A stretch of 64,000 bases of DNA from Nocardia macrotermitis (GTDB lineage Bacteria > Actinomycetota > Actinomycetes > Mycobacteriales > Mycobacteriaceae), in contig NZ_WEGK01000010.1 of assembly GCF_009604405.1 (NCBI RefSeq), forward strand, positions 1 to 64,000. Reading direction: 5' to 3'. Position numbers and translations under genes: made by a program. This document shows, piece after piece, positions 25,285-34,842 of this stretch. Numbering within the stretch: position 1 is the first letter of the stretch; each line of letters begins with the position of its first letter. The notes beneath the pieces are model-generated. The model saw only the letters and a list, made by a program, of their open reading frames with translations, did not search any database and had not been told where the DNA came from.

Positions 25285-26330
25285 CGGTCGCCCTTCGTGA
25301 GTGTGCCGGTGGAGACCGGCCGGATGTTGTCGATTACGTCGTCGCGCCAACGATCGGCGAGATGACAAGCGGCAGACCATCTTTCACCGACCTCGCGCAG
25401 TGCCGGCCGGGTCGCGCAGGCGTCGACCGCGAACCGGCAGCGGTCGGCGAACACACAGCCGCCGGAGTGCACCGGACCGGCGTCGTCCCGGTCGACGCGG
25501 ATGTCGGCGGGCCGGAGCACGGACTCGTCACCGAGGCTCGGTGCGGAGGCGACCAGCAACGCGGTGTACGGATGCGCCGGACGCGTCAGGACCTCGCGCA
25601 GATTCCCCTGCTCGACCAGCCGACTGCGATAGAACACCGCCACCCGGTCGCCGATCCCGGCCAGCGAGGACAGATCGTGCGCGATGATCACCACCGCGAC
25701 GCCCAGATCGCGCCGCAACCGGTCCAGCAGATTCAGCACCAGATTGCGATTGGAGACGTCGAGCGCGCTGACCGGCTCATCGCAGATGAGCAACCGCGGT
25801 TCGGTCACGATGGCGCGAGCGAGCGACACCCGCTGCCGCTGCCCGCCCGACAACTCGCGCGGACGGCGTTCCCGCACCACCTCGGGTTCGAGCCCGACCT
25901 CCCGCAACGCGCGATCGGCGCGCTCGGCCCGGGTCGCGGCGTCGATACCGCCCGCCACCTCGAGCGGTTCGGCGACCAGCCGCGCGACGGTCAGATCGGG
26001 ATCCAGCGAACGCAGCGGATCCTGGAACACCAGCTGAATCCGCCCCTGCCGCCGGAAGTTTCGCAGTTCGCGACCGCGCAACCCGGTCAGATCCCGGCCC
26101 TCGAATTCGATGCTGCCACTCGCCGGAGCGGTCAGCCCGACCGTGGCACGTGCCAAAGTCGTTTTCCCCGAACCGGTTTCACCGATGATGCCGACGATCT
26201 CCCCCGGATACACCTCCAGGTTCGCACCCCGCAACGCCGCCCCGGTCCCCAGCCCGACACCCTTGCGCGGCACACCGTAGGTGACCGACAGATCGGTGAC
26301 CCGCAGCAGTGGTTCGACGGCGGTACTCAT
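25281..26330 (-). CDS. ABC transporter ATP-binding protein (DppF/OppF type)
   Basis: 349 residues from ATG 26330. Walker A GETGSGKT, Q-loop QLVFQDPLRSLDP, signature LSGGQRQR and Walker B LLICDEPVSALD are all present. The C-terminus has the Cys cluster typical of peptide-type importer ATPases (CVFADRCRFAVDAC). Works with the paired ATPase 26327-27325 on the cytoplasmic face of the permeases. Confidence 0.93.
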   Translation of the reverse strand: MSTAVEPLLRVTDLSVTYGVPRKGVGLGTGAALRGANLEVYPGEIVGIIGETGSGKTTLARATVGLTAPASGSIEFEGRDLTGLRGRELRNFRRQGRIQLVFQDPLRSLDPDLTVARLVAEPLEVAGGIDAATRAERADRALREVGLEPEVVRERRPRELSGGQRQRVSLARAIVTEPRLLICDEPVSALDVSNRNLVLNLLDRLRRDLGVAVVIIAHDLSSLAGIGDRVAVFYRSRLVEQGNLREVLTRPAHPYTALLVASAPSLGDESVLRPADIRVDRDDAGPVHSGGCVFADRCRFAVDACATRPALREVGERWSAACHLADRWRDDVIDNIRPVSTGTLTKGDR

Positions 26331-27325
26331 GCCGCCACCTCGTCCCGCACGCACCGCGCGAAACGTCCCGGACCGACCTCGCGGAACGGAATCACCCCGT
26401 CGACACAACCGGGCCCGGAGTGCACACACCGTGCGGCGAAACGACATCCGGCGATCCGCGCGCCCGCGGCCGGTGGTTGCCCGTCGATCGTCTCGAGTGT
26501 GCGCCGCGACCAGTCACCCAGCGACGCGACGCGCAGCAGCGCCTGCGTGTAGGGGTGGCGCGGCGCGCGCAGCACCTCCTCGGTCGGCCCGCTCTCGACG
26601 AGTTCGCCCGCGTACATCACCATGACGCGCTGGCACGTCCGGGCGACGACGGCCAGATCGTGCGTCACCAGCAGCAGGCTGAGCCGATGGCTGCTCCGCA
26701 GCCGTTCGAGCAGATCCAGGATCTCGGCTTGGACGACGGTGTCGAGCGCGGTGGTGGCCTCGTCGGCGATCAGCAGCTCCGGGCCCAGACAGATCGCGAT
26801 GGCGATGAGCACTCGTTGCAGCATGCCGCCCGAGAGCTGGAACGGGTACAGCCGCTCGACCCGATCCGCGTCGTGAATTCCCACCTCGCGCAACAGCTCT
26901 CGGCTGCGTTCCCGGGCGTCGCGACGGCTCAGCCCGCCGCGCACCCGCAGTTGCTCGGCGACCTGGTAGCCGATGGTCAGCGAGGGATTCAGATACGAGC
27001 CCGGATCCTGGAAGACCGCGGCTACCCGGGTACCGCGCAGCCGCCGCCAGGTGGCGGGCCGGGCGCCGGTCAGTTCGATCGCGGACTCCCCCGCACCCAA
27101 AGTGACTGTGCCACCCTGGATTACGGCGCTGGGCGGCAGCAGTCCGAGAACGGCACGACAGGTCAGCGTCTTCCCGGACCCCGATTCCCCGACCAGGCCG
27201 ACGGTTTCGCCGCGCCCGATCTCGAAGGAAACCTCTCGCAGCGCACGACGCCCGCCGGTGACATCGACGTTCAGACCGTCGACGCGCAACACCGGCTCGT
27301 CGACAGGTTCATCAGGCAGTGACAC
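26327..27325 (-). CDS. ABC transporter ATP-binding protein (DppD/OppD type)
   Basis: 332 residues. Walker A GESGSGKT, Q-loop VAAVFQDPGSYLNPSL, signature LSGGMLQR, Walker B LLIADEATTALD, switch His in LLVTHDLAVVA, and a C-terminal Cys cluster CRFAARCVHSGPGC. Overlaps both neighbours (4 bp and 14 bp). Confidence 0.93.
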   Translation of the reverse strand: MSLPDEPVDEPVLRVDGLNVDVTGGRRALREVSFEIGRGETVGLVGESGSGKTLTCRAVLGLLPPSAVIQGGTVTLGAGESAIELTGARPATWRRLRGTRVAAVFQDPGSYLNPSLTIGYQVAEQLRVRGGLSRRDARERSRELLREVGIHDADRVERLYPFQLSGGMLQRVLIAIAICLGPELLIADEATTALDTVVQAEILDLLERLRSSHRLSLLLVTHDLAVVARTCQRVMVMYAGELVESGPTEEVLRAPRHPYTQALLRVASLGDWSRRTLETIDGQPPAAGARIAGCRFAARCVHSGPGCVDGVIPFREVGPGRFARCVRDEVAA

Positions 27326-28235
27326 GATCGAGCTCCTTGCTGGGAAGTGCGGGGTTCGCGGCGGCCCGGATCGACGGGCTGCGGCCGAGCAGCCGCGGGA
27401 GCAGTCCGCGACGCGCGCGGGGCGCGTCCGATCCGGCCTCGCGCAGACAGTCGGCCAGGATGTTCAGGGCACCGACGGTGAGCATCATCAGCACACCCGG
27501 GAACAGCGGGGCCCACGGCTGCAATTCCAGATAGCCCAGGTCCGAGGCGAGCATGCCGCCCCAGGTCGGGGTGGGCGGCGTCACGCCGACGCCCAGGAAC
27601 GCGAGCGAGGCGATGATCAGCAGCGCCGCGCCGCACGCCTGCGCCGCCGCCACCGCGACGTTCGGCAGCACCTTGCTCCACATGTGCGTACGCAGGATCC
27701 ACCAGGTCGAGGCGCCCATCAGTTCGGCGGATTCGACGTACTGGGTGGTCCGCAAGCCGAGCGCCACCGCCCGGCTGATCCGGAAAAAGGTTGGGGCGGA
27801 CAGGATTCCGACGGCGATCATGGCCTGGTTCATCCCGTTGCCGAGCGTGGCGGCCACCGCGATCGTGAAGACGGTGAAGGGCAGTACGGTCAGCGTCTCG
27901 GACAGGCGCAGCGCGAACCACTCCCCCGCCCGGCCCGCCCACACCGACGCCAGACCGGTGGGCACACCCAGCGCCATGCCGACCACGATCACCTCCAGCG
28001 CGCCTAGGACCGACAGCCGGGTTCCGGCCATCAGGCGGCTGAGCACGTCACGCCCGACGTAGTCGGTGCCCAGCAGGTGTGCGCCGCTGGGTCCCTGCAG
28101 GATCTGCGGGGATTGCCGCAGCGCGTCGTAGGGGGCCAGCGCCTCCCCGAAGATCGCGAGCAACACCACCGCGGCGAGGATCACCAGGCAGACGCGGGCG
28201 CTGGGGATCGAGAAGAGTCTGCGCAACGTCGTCAT
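27312..28235 (-). CDS. ABC transporter permease (DppC type)
   Basis: 307 residues, about six membrane segments. The inner-membrane EAA-like loop is VESAELMGASTWWILRTHMWSKVLPN. The N-terminal QILQGPSGAHLLGTDYVGRDVLSRLMAGTR is the DppC/OppC signature. Pairs with the DppB-type permease; 4-bp overlap with it. Confidence 0.92.
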   Translation of the reverse strand: MTTLRRLFSIPSARVCLVILAAVVLLAIFGEALAPYDALRQSPQILQGPSGAHLLGTDYVGRDVLSRLMAGTRLSVLGALEVIVVGMALGVPTGLASVWAGRAGEWFALRLSETLTVLPFTVFTIAVAATLGNGMNQAMIAVGILSAPTFFRISRAVALGLRTTQYVESAELMGASTWWILRTHMWSKVLPNVAVAAAQACGAALLIIASLAFLGVGVTPPTPTWGGMLASDLGYLELQPWAPLFPGVLMMLTVGALNILADCLREAGSDAPRARRGLLPRLLGRSPSIRAAANPALPSKELDRVTA

Positions 28236-29266
28236 CGTCGGCCTCCGGAGGTGGTGCCGCGACGTGCGGCCGGGTCGAGCAGGATCTGCAACGCGCCGAG
28301 CGCCAGCGTGCCCAGCAGCACGACGCCGGAGGTCACCAGCAACGTGCCGAGCACCACGGGCACATCACCGCGCTGGGCGGACTGCAACGCCAACTGGGCG
28401 ACGCCGGGCAGGTTGAACAGCTTCTCGGTCATCACCGCGCCGCCGATGATCAGCGGCAGCGCATTGGTGACCACGGCCAGTGTGGGCGCGACGGCGTTAC
28501 GCAGTACATGCCCGAAAAGCACTCGGCCCCTGCCGTATCCGCGCATGCGCGCACCGATGGCGTAGTTCTCCGCCTGCGCGGACACCAGCGTGGTGCGCAG
28601 TTGCCGCGCGATATTCGCCGCCACCTCGAGTGCCAGCGCGAGCGCGGGCAAGGTGGCATAACGCAGCCAGTGCAGTGGATTGATCGCGTACGGCGAGTAG
28701 CCACCGGCCGGAAACACGCGCGCCTGCACCGCGAGCAGCACGATCAGCGCGATGCCGATCACGAAGGGCGGCAACGTCGCCAACACCGAACACACGACGG
28801 TGACGATCCGATCGACCAGGCCGCCGGGTCGCGCGGCCGCGGCCACACCCGCGCCGAATCCGAGGACGAGCGCGAGCAGCAGCGCGTACAGCGCGATCGA
28901 CAGATCCACCGGGAACGCCAGCTGCACCGACCGTTCGACGGGAACCGTGGTGAACCAGGACCGCCCGAGGTCGCCGTGCAGCGCGGCCCACACCCAGTCC
29001 AGATAGCGGATCACCAGCGGCCGGTCGAGCCCGAATTCGTGGTTCAGCCGCGCGATATCGCCCGGTGTCGCGGTCTCGCCGAGCACCACCGCGGCCGGGT
29101 TGTTCTTGCTCAGCGCGCCCAGCCCGAACGTGATCATCGACGCGAGCAGCAGCACGGTCACCGAGGTGAGTGCCAGGCGGGCGAATCTGCGCACCGGGGC
29201 CGCGACGCGGGACGCGCGCTTCGATGCGGTCGGCGAATCGCTCGGTACCACCGCCACCGCTGTCAT
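28232..29266 (-). CDS. ABC transporter permease (DppB type)
   Basis: 344 residues from ATG 29266. Hydrophobic N-terminus, then DIARLNHEFGLDRPLVIRYLDWV and GDLGRSW, the DppB family block, and the EAA loop YAIGARMRGYGRGRVLFGHVLRN. A longer frame to 29383 exists but lacks a better start. 142 bases separate it from the binding-protein gene. Confidence 0.92.
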   Translation of the reverse strand: MTAVAVVPSDSPTASKRASRVAAPVRRFARLALTSVTVLLLASMITFGLGALSKNNPAAVVLGETATPGDIARLNHEFGLDRPLVIRYLDWVWAALHGDLGRSWFTTVPVERSVQLAFPVDLSIALYALLLALVLGFGAGVAAAARPGGLVDRIVTVVCSVLATLPPFVIGIALIVLLAVQARVFPAGGYSPYAINPLHWLRYATLPALALALEVAANIARQLRTTLVSAQAENYAIGARMRGYGRGRVLFGHVLRNAVAPTLAVVTNALPLIIGGAVMTEKLFNLPGVAQLALQSAQRGDVPVVLGTLLVTSGVVLLGTLALGALQILLDPAARRGTTSGGRR

Positions 29267-29408
29267 CGGATCCTCGCCCGGGACAGGCCGTGTGAGCGGC
29301 GGTGAAGTCGATCCTGTTGCATGCCAATATCTTTCGAAGAAAGTTCGGGCGGACGAGATGCGGTGGACCTGCTTCGACAACACCGCCGACCTTCGCGTGG
29401 GAGACCCC

Positions 29409-30971
29409 TCATGCGGGCACTCCTTCCCAGCGCAGCAGACTCGGGTGTTGTTTCAGTGGCGCAAGCGATTTGCGCCGCGCCAGGATGCTCGGCACCTCGT
29501 ACAGGAACGTGTTCGGGAAGCCGTTCACCGCGATGCGCGTCGCCTCCTGCAAGGCGGCCGCGTACTCCGGGGCATCGGTCGGAATCGCCGCCACTTTCGC
29601 CAACTGCGCCACCAACTCCGGATCGCTCGAACGCGCCGGATTCATCAGCCCGGTGGCGCTGAACAGCACCTGGAACGCCTGCAACGGCGACTCCCGCCCC
29701 GCGAAACCGTCGAAACCGAGCGCCTTGGCGCGATTCAGATAGACGATCTGGGTCCACTGCGACACCGGCACCGGATCGATGGTCAGCTCGATCCCGATCT
29801 CCGCGAGCTGGGCCTGAATCTGTTCCACCGCAGCGGGAATCGGCGCTGCCGCCGACAACGTGGACCGCACCCCACCGGACAATCCGGCATCGGCGAGGAT
29901 CCTGCGGGCCTTGACCGGATCGTAGGCGAACGCGCCCGCCAGCGAATCATTGTGGCCGACATACCCTTTCGGGAACGGCTGATACTCGACAGCGCCGATG
30001 CCGAAGTTGGCGATCTTCCTGATCGCCTCCCGATCGATGCCGTACTTCAGCGCCTCCACCACCGCCGGATTGTCGAACGGCGGCTTCGAGATGTTGACGT
30101 CGAGCACCGCGACGTACATCGAGTCGAGCACCTGCACCTCGAGCCCGCTGGCCTGCGCCGCCTTGATACCCGAGGGCGGAATCTTGGCCACGTCGTACTG
30201 GCCCGAGGCCACCGAGGCGACCACGGTCGCCGGGTCCGCGGCCGGATACAGCAGGAACCGTTTGATCCCGATCTGATCGGCGAGGTGGAAGTTCGGGTTC
30301 TTGCGCAGTTCCGCGTGATCGTTGTCGACGTAGGAGGTGAGCGTGAACGGTCCCGATCCGGCGGGCCGGGTCGCGAGGGCGTGCGCGTCCCGCTCGAAGA
30401 CCGCGGGGTTGACCACCATGCCCGTCTTGCCCGCGAGCAACAGCGGGTACTGGTAGTTGGTTCCCTTCAAGTCGATGACGACGTCCAGATCACCCTGTGC
30501 CGCAACATTTTTCAGGTCGGCTATCTGCGGCGCGATGAGCGAGCCCGGTGCGGACCGCCCACGCGCGATGGATTTGGCGACCGCCGTGGCGTCCAGCGGC
30601 GAGCCGTCGGAGAATTTCAGTCCCGGCCGCAGCGTGAAGGTGACCTGGGTGCCGTCGGCGTTGTAGGCCCACTTCTCGGCGAGCCATCCGACCGCGTTCC
30701 CGTCGCCGTCCAACGCGGTCAGGGCATCGTAGGCCAGGGCGAGCATGGTGACGTCCGAACCCGCCGACGAGGTCACCGGATCCCAGGTGGTCGGCAGCTG
30801 CCAGGCCCACGCGACGGTGCCCGGACCGCCGCCACCGACCGACCCCGCGCCCGCATCACTGCAGGCGCCGAGCGCGAAGAGGGCGCCGGCGCCGAGGCCC
30901 AGGCGCAGCATGGACCGTCTGCTGACGGTGACGGGAGCGGATCGATCGGTCCGCTGAACAGTGAACGACAT
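29409..30971 (-). CDS. ABC transporter substrate-binding lipoprotein (family 5)
   Basis: 520 residues from ATG 30971. A twin-arginine-like SRRSMLRLGLGAGALFALGAC ends in a lipobox (LGAC), broken here over residues 17-37, so the protein is lipid-anchored outside. The body carries family features such as LRPGLKFSDGSPLDATAVAKS and FDGFAGRESP. Family-5 proteins bind peptides or other small ligands; with the surrounding monooxygenases an organosulfur ligand is likely. Confidence 0.9.
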   Translation of the reverse strand: MSFTVQRTDRSAPVTVSRRSMLRLGLGAGALFALGACSDAGAGSVGGGGPGTVAWAWQLPTTWDPVTSSAGSDVTMLALAYDALTALDGDGNAVGWLAEKWAYNADGTQVTFTLRPGLKFSDGSPLDATAVAKSIARGRSAPGSLIAPQIADLKNVAAQGDLDVVIDLKGTNYQYPLLLAGKTGMVVNPAVFERDAHALATRPAGSGPFTLTSYVDNDHAELRKNPNFHLADQIGIKRFLLYPAADPATVVASVASGQYDVAKIPPSGIKAAQASGLEVQVLDSMYVAVLDVNISKPPFDNPAVVEALKYGIDREAIRKIANFGIGAVEYQPFPKGYVGHNDSLAGAFAYDPVKARRILADAGLSGGVRSTLSAAAPIPAAVEQIQAQLAEIGIELTIDPVPVSQWTQIVYLNRAKALGFDGFAGRESPLQAFQVLFSATGLMNPARSSDPELVAQLAKVAAIPTDAPEYAAALQEATRIAVNGFPNTFLYEVPSILARRKSLAPLKQHPSLLRWEGVPA

Positions 30972-31018
30972 GGACGCAGCTGGTTCCTTCTCGAGCGTGG
31001 CGGGGATATCCAGCCTGG

Positions 31019-32356
31019 TCAAACGGTTGCGCTGTGGCGGTTGGGCGGGATCGGCAGGCCGAGGTTGCCGCGCAGGGTTTCCGCGGTGTACTCGGTGCGG
31101 AAGACGCCGCGGTCCTGGAGGATCGGCACGACCTCCTCGACGACGCGGCGGAAGTTCGCGGGATGATCGACGGCGATGTTGAAGCCGTCGCACGCGCGCG
31201 CCTCCCACCATTCGATGAGCTTGTCCGCCACCGTTTCCGGCGATCCGACGAACTCGCTCTTGCGCCGCTCGCGGGTGGCCTCCACGGCCTGGCGCAGGGT
31301 CCAGCCGTTGCGCTGGGCGCGTTCGGTGATCGCCTTGGCCTGGGTGTAGAAGGAGCGCTCGCCGTGCACCAGGGCCTCGCCGGGGAAGGGGGCGTCGAGG
31401 TCGTAGGCCGTGAAGTCGTGCCAGCCGAAGGGGCGGCCGAACTCCTCCAGCGCCGCTGTGAAGGTGTGGTCCGACGCGTGGTTCGCGGCCTCGAGCTCGC
31501 GGGCGTCGGCGTCGGTGTCACCGACCACGAGCTGCACGCCCGGCAGGATCAGCAGATGATCCGGGTCGCGGCCGAAACGCTCTGTCGCCCTTGTCTTCAT
31601 GTCTTTGTAGAACGCCTGCCCGGCGGGGATGTCGGCCGCGTGGGTGAAGATGCCCTCCCCGACGCTCGCCCCCAGATCCCGCCCCTGATCGGAGTCGCCC
31701 GCCTGGAAGATCACCGGATGCCCCTGCTGGGAGCGGACCAGGTTGAGCGGGCCCTGCACCCGGAAGAAGGCGCCGTCGTGGTCCAGCCGATGCTGTTTGC
31801 TCCGGTCCAGGAACTGCCCGGTCTCCCGGTTCCGGACGAAGGCGTCGTCCTCGTACGAATCCCACAGTGCCCGAGCGAGTTCCACGTACTCGTGGGCCCT
31901 GCCATAGCGGGTGTCGTAGTCGTAGTGCTCGTCGAGTCCGTAGTTGCGCGCGGTGCCCGCGTCGCCGGTGGTGACCACGTTCCAGCCCGCGCGACCGCGC
32001 GAGATGAGGTCGAGCGAGCCGAGTCGCCGGGTCAGGTTGAACGGGCTGTTGAAGCTCGTCGTCGCCGTGCCGACCAGGCCGATCCGGCTGGTCTGCACCG
32101 CGAGCGCGCTCAGCAGCGTCAACGGCTCGAGGCGGTTGAGGTAGTGCGGCGGCGAATACGGCGTGATGAACTGGCTGTCGACGATGAACAGCAGATCGAA
32201 CAGGCCGCGCTCGGCCAGCCGCGCCACGTCGGTGAACCAGTCGATGTTCACGCTCGCGTCGCCGGGGATGTCCGGATCCAGCCAGAGGGTGTGGGTGCCC
32301 GGACCGCCCGTTCCATAGGGAACGGCACCCAGATGAATCTGCCGTCTGTTTCGCAC
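31019..32356 (-). CDS. LLM-class monooxygenase (NtaA/SnaA/DszA family)
   Basis: 445 residues from GTG 32356 (GGAG four bases upstream); GTG 32407 is a longer option. Signature parts: IHLGAVPYGTGGPGTHTLWLDP, SRGRAGWNVVTTGDAGTARNYG, GHPVIFQAGDSDQGRDLGA, and VGSPETVADKLIEWWEA. This family uses FMNH2 on substrates such as nitrilotriacetate, pristinamycin or dibenzothiophene sulfone. It is the first gene of the eleven-gene operon and divergent from LysR. Confidence 0.87.
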   Translation of the reverse strand: MRNRRQIHLGAVPYGTGGPGTHTLWLDPDIPGDASVNIDWFTDVARLAERGLFDLLFIVDSQFITPYSPPHYLNRLEPLTLLSALAVQTSRIGLVGTATTSFNSPFNLTRRLGSLDLISRGRAGWNVVTTGDAGTARNYGLDEHYDYDTRYGRAHEYVELARALWDSYEDDAFVRNRETGQFLDRSKQHRLDHDGAFFRVQGPLNLVRSQQGHPVIFQAGDSDQGRDLGASVGEGIFTHAADIPAGQAFYKDMKTRATERFGRDPDHLLILPGVQLVVGDTDADARELEAANHASDHTFTAALEEFGRPFGWHDFTAYDLDAPFPGEALVHGERSFYTQAKAITERAQRNGWTLRQAVEATRERRKSEFVGSPETVADKLIEWWEARACDGFNIAVDHPANFRRVVEEVVPILQDRGVFRTEYTAETLRGNLGLPIPPNRHSATV

Positions 32357-32425
32357 ACCGCTCCGTCCATTGATTTCCCGCGTCCTCGAAATTACGGGAA
32401 CGCACACCCCGCATCCAACGAGAAT

Positions 32426-32446
32426 TCATGATGAGAATCATCATGA
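32426..32446. promoter_or_regulatory. Perfect 21-bp palindrome between LLM operon and lysR
   Basis: Nine-base arms TCATGATGA / TCATCATGA surround GAA. The site lies between the first LLM gene and the divergent lysR-type gene, 32 bases before the lysR start. LysR regulators bind interrupted dyads in exactly this position, so it is probably the autoregulatory and operon-activating site. Confidence 0.7.
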
Positions 32447-32477
32447 TTCGTAATGTGCGGGCATAATCGGGGGAATC

Positions 32478-33347
32478 ATGCAGAAGAACCTCGATATCGC
32501 ACCCCTGCGGAGTTTCGTCGCGATCGCCGATTGCGGCGGTTTCCAACGCGCGGCGACCCACCTGCACCTGACCCAGGGGGCGGTCAGCCAGCACGTGCGC
32601 CGGCTGGAGGACGCGGTCGGCCGCCAGCTGATCCAGCGTCACGGCCGCGGCTCGCGCTTCACCCCCGACGGCGACGAACTGCTCGTCACCGCCCGGCGCA
32701 TCCTCGAACTCCACGACGACGCCCTGCGCAGCTTCGGCACCCGCGCGACCGACACCATCACCATCGGCTCGACCGAACACGCCGCCGCGCAGTTGCTCCC
32801 GGCCCTGGCCACCGCCCTCGAACAGGCCGCCCCGCAGTTCTCCTGCCGGTTCCGCATCGATCGCGGCGCGGGTCTGCGCGAGGGCCTCGCCAGCCGCCGA
32901 ATCGACCTCGCACTACTGCTGAACAGCGACGATCCGACCGCGATCCACGTCGGCGAACTCCAGTTGACGTGGTATTCGGCCCCGGGCTGGCAACTACCGC
33001 CCCGGCCCGACCCCATCCCGATCGTCGCCTTCGACAGCCCCTGCGCCCTGCGCACCCGCGCCCTCGAAACTCTCTCCGACGCCGACCTCCCGGCCTCGAT
33101 CCGCGCCGAAGCGCCGCAGTTGGGCGGCGTCCACGCGTCGGTCGCGACTGGGGTGGGGGTCGCCTTGCTCGCCACCCTCGGTCAGACTCCCGACGGTCTC
33201 GTCCCGCGCGCCGACCTGCCCACCGCCGAGCCGCTGCGCCTGTCCATCGGTGCCCGGCCGGACCTGCCCGCCGCGACGGCGAAAATCGCCGCGGACGCAT
33301 TACGCCCGCTACTCGCACCGCCCTTGCGGTTGGCAAGTGGAGCATGA
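32478..33347 (+). CDS. LysR-family regulator
   Basis: 289 residues. N-terminal winged HTH: LRSFVAIADCGGFQRAATHLHLTQGAVSQHVRRLEDAVG; the C-terminal periplasmic-binding-like domain follows with ITIGSTEHAAAQLLPALA and RIDLALLLNSDD. ATG 32478 follows GGGGGAA. Divergent from the eleven-gene organosulfur-type operon and so its probable regulator, in the manner of CysB/Cbl/SsuR. Confidence 0.9.
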   Translation: MQKNLDIAPLRSFVAIADCGGFQRAATHLHLTQGAVSQHVRRLEDAVGRQLIQRHGRGSRFTPDGDELLVTARRILELHDDALRSFGTRATDTITIGSTEHAAAQLLPALATALEQAAPQFSCRFRIDRGAGLREGLASRRIDLALLLNSDDPTAIHVGELQLTWYSAPGWQLPPRPDPIPIVAFDSPCALRTRALETLSDADLPASIRAEAPQLGGVHASVATGVGVALLATLGQTPDGLVPRADLPTAEPLRLSIGARPDLPAATAKIAADALRPLLAPPLRLASGA

Positions 33348-34007
33348 GAATTGTGTGACAGCTACTGATGCGATCGTGATGATTCGAATAATTCCCGTAC
33401 GATCGGGCGGGAATTCCGGCGGCGGTATTCATTCGAATCAGCGCGATTTTATTTATTGACCGCAGGCCCGGAACCGGAGAATTCGACTGCCGAGCGCCTC
33501 GAAATTCGTCGTGCCTCGGGTCGATGGCCACGGACTCGCGATTTCGCGCCCAGGGCGTTCGGCTCTCGACGGCACGGATACCTGCTCCGCCACCTTCGCG
33601 AACCTTGCCCGAGGCTCACACTCGGAGCCGAAGCGCGTCCACCTCTCCGATGCGACGTTCTGGGGACGAATCATGTTGCACACCAGTATATTTGCGCCGA
33701 TCTCGCGCATGACCCGCGATCCCGACCTACAACGGCGTCGGCAAGGACGGCGAACCCACCTACGGCGGCTACTCGAATCAGTTCGACGTCGTTCGAGTGC
33801 AGCGATCACCCGGTTCCGGATGCCGCGGACCGCCGGGCGGGCCGGTTGACTCACACCATGGATCCCCGTCGACGCACCACGCGGCGGCATGCCTCGGCGG
33901 GTAGCCGGTGGCAGCGCTGGCGCGGGTCGCGCTTCTTGTGCGGTAATGCGATTCTCTTATACTGTGGATACTATTCTTATACAGCTGATCAATGATGAGG
34001 ACTCGTG
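33348..34007. other. 660-base region with a decayed alcohol dehydrogenase scrap
   Basis: No intact gene. On the plus strand 33719-33796 encodes PTYNGVGKDGEPTYGGYSNQ, which matches the loop of zinc alcohol dehydrogenases (YNxxGxDGxPTYGGYS). The flanking sequence carries no more of that enzyme in any frame. The right end is AT-rich and holds a direct repeat CTTATAC (33956-33962 and 33976-33982, 20 bases apart), probably part of the promoter of the TauD gene. Confidence 0.45.
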
Positions 34008-34841
34008 ATGACCATCTCCCTGCATCCCATGGAACCGTTCGGCGCGGAGATCACCGGCGTGACGGGTGGTGAGCTGACCGATCCCGCTGCCGCCCAGGAG
34101 TATCGAGCGGTGCTGGACGAGCACGGGGTGCTGATCTATCGCGATCTGCACATCAGCGATGAGGATCTGGTGACCTTCACCCGTTCGCTGGGTGAGCCGG
34201 TGCTGGCCAAGACCCGTGAGCATCGGCTCGGGGAGATCGAGACGATCACGCTCGATCCGACCAAGACCAACGCCGTGCTCGCCTCCTACCGAAAAGGCAA
34301 CTTCCACTGGCACATCGACGGCGCGACGCTCGAAACCCCCCAGTGGGCAACACTTCTGACCGCGCGTGAGGTCGACACCGCAGGCGGGGACACCCAGTTC
34401 GCCAACACCTTCCTGGCCTACGCGGCACTGCCGGAGGATGAGAAGCGCCAGCTGGAGGGACTCACGGTGCGGCACACCTTCGCCGCCGCGCAGTTGCTGG
34501 CCAATCCGGAGCCGACCGAGGCCGACCGCGCCGGCTGGGCGCGGGTGCCCGCTCGCATCCATCCGCTGGTCTGGACACGTCGCAACGGCCGCAAATCGCT
34601 GCTGATCGGGGCGACCGCCGAGCAGGTCGTGGGCATGCCCGCCGACGAGAGCCGGGCACTGCTGAACCGGTTGCTGGAATGGGCCACCCGGCCGCAGTTC
34701 ACCTACCAACACCGTTGGCACCGAGGCGATCTGGTGATCTGGGACAACACCGGCATGCTGCACCGCGCCATCCCGTTCGAACCGACCTCGCGCCGGCTCA
34801 TGCACCGAACCACGCTCAGCGGCGTCGAGGCCGTGGCCTGA
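34008..34841 (+). CDS. TauD/TfdA-family Fe(II)/2-oxoglutarate dioxygenase
   Basis: 277 residues. The facial triad is H-x-D in GNFHWHIDGAT and the distal His in NTGMLHRAIPFEP; Arg for 2-oxoglutarate lies in SRRLMHRTTL. Family members release sulfite from taurine or cleave aryl-ether herbicides. ATG 34008 is preferred; GTG 34005 is adjacent. One base separates it from the next gene. Its position beside two LLM monooxygenases supports a sulfur-scavenging role, by inference. Confidence 0.88.
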   Translation: MTISLHPMEPFGAEITGVTGGELTDPAAAQEYRAVLDEHGVLIYRDLHISDEDLVTFTRSLGEPVLAKTREHRLGEIETITLDPTKTNAVLASYRKGNFHWHIDGATLETPQWATLLTAREVDTAGGDTQFANTFLAYAALPEDEKRQLEGLTVRHTFAAAQLLANPEPTEADRAGWARVPARIHPLVWTRRNGRKSLLIGATAEQVVGMPADESRALLNRLLEWATRPQFTYQHRWHRGDLVIWDNTGMLHRAIPFEPTSRRLMHRTTLSGVEAVA

Positions 34842-34842
34842 G

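Noticed and set aside
23173..25365. 730-codon plus-strand open frame across the CoA-transferase and LLM genes
   Set aside because: Arg/His/Pro-rich shadow; both minus-strand genes are clear enzymes.
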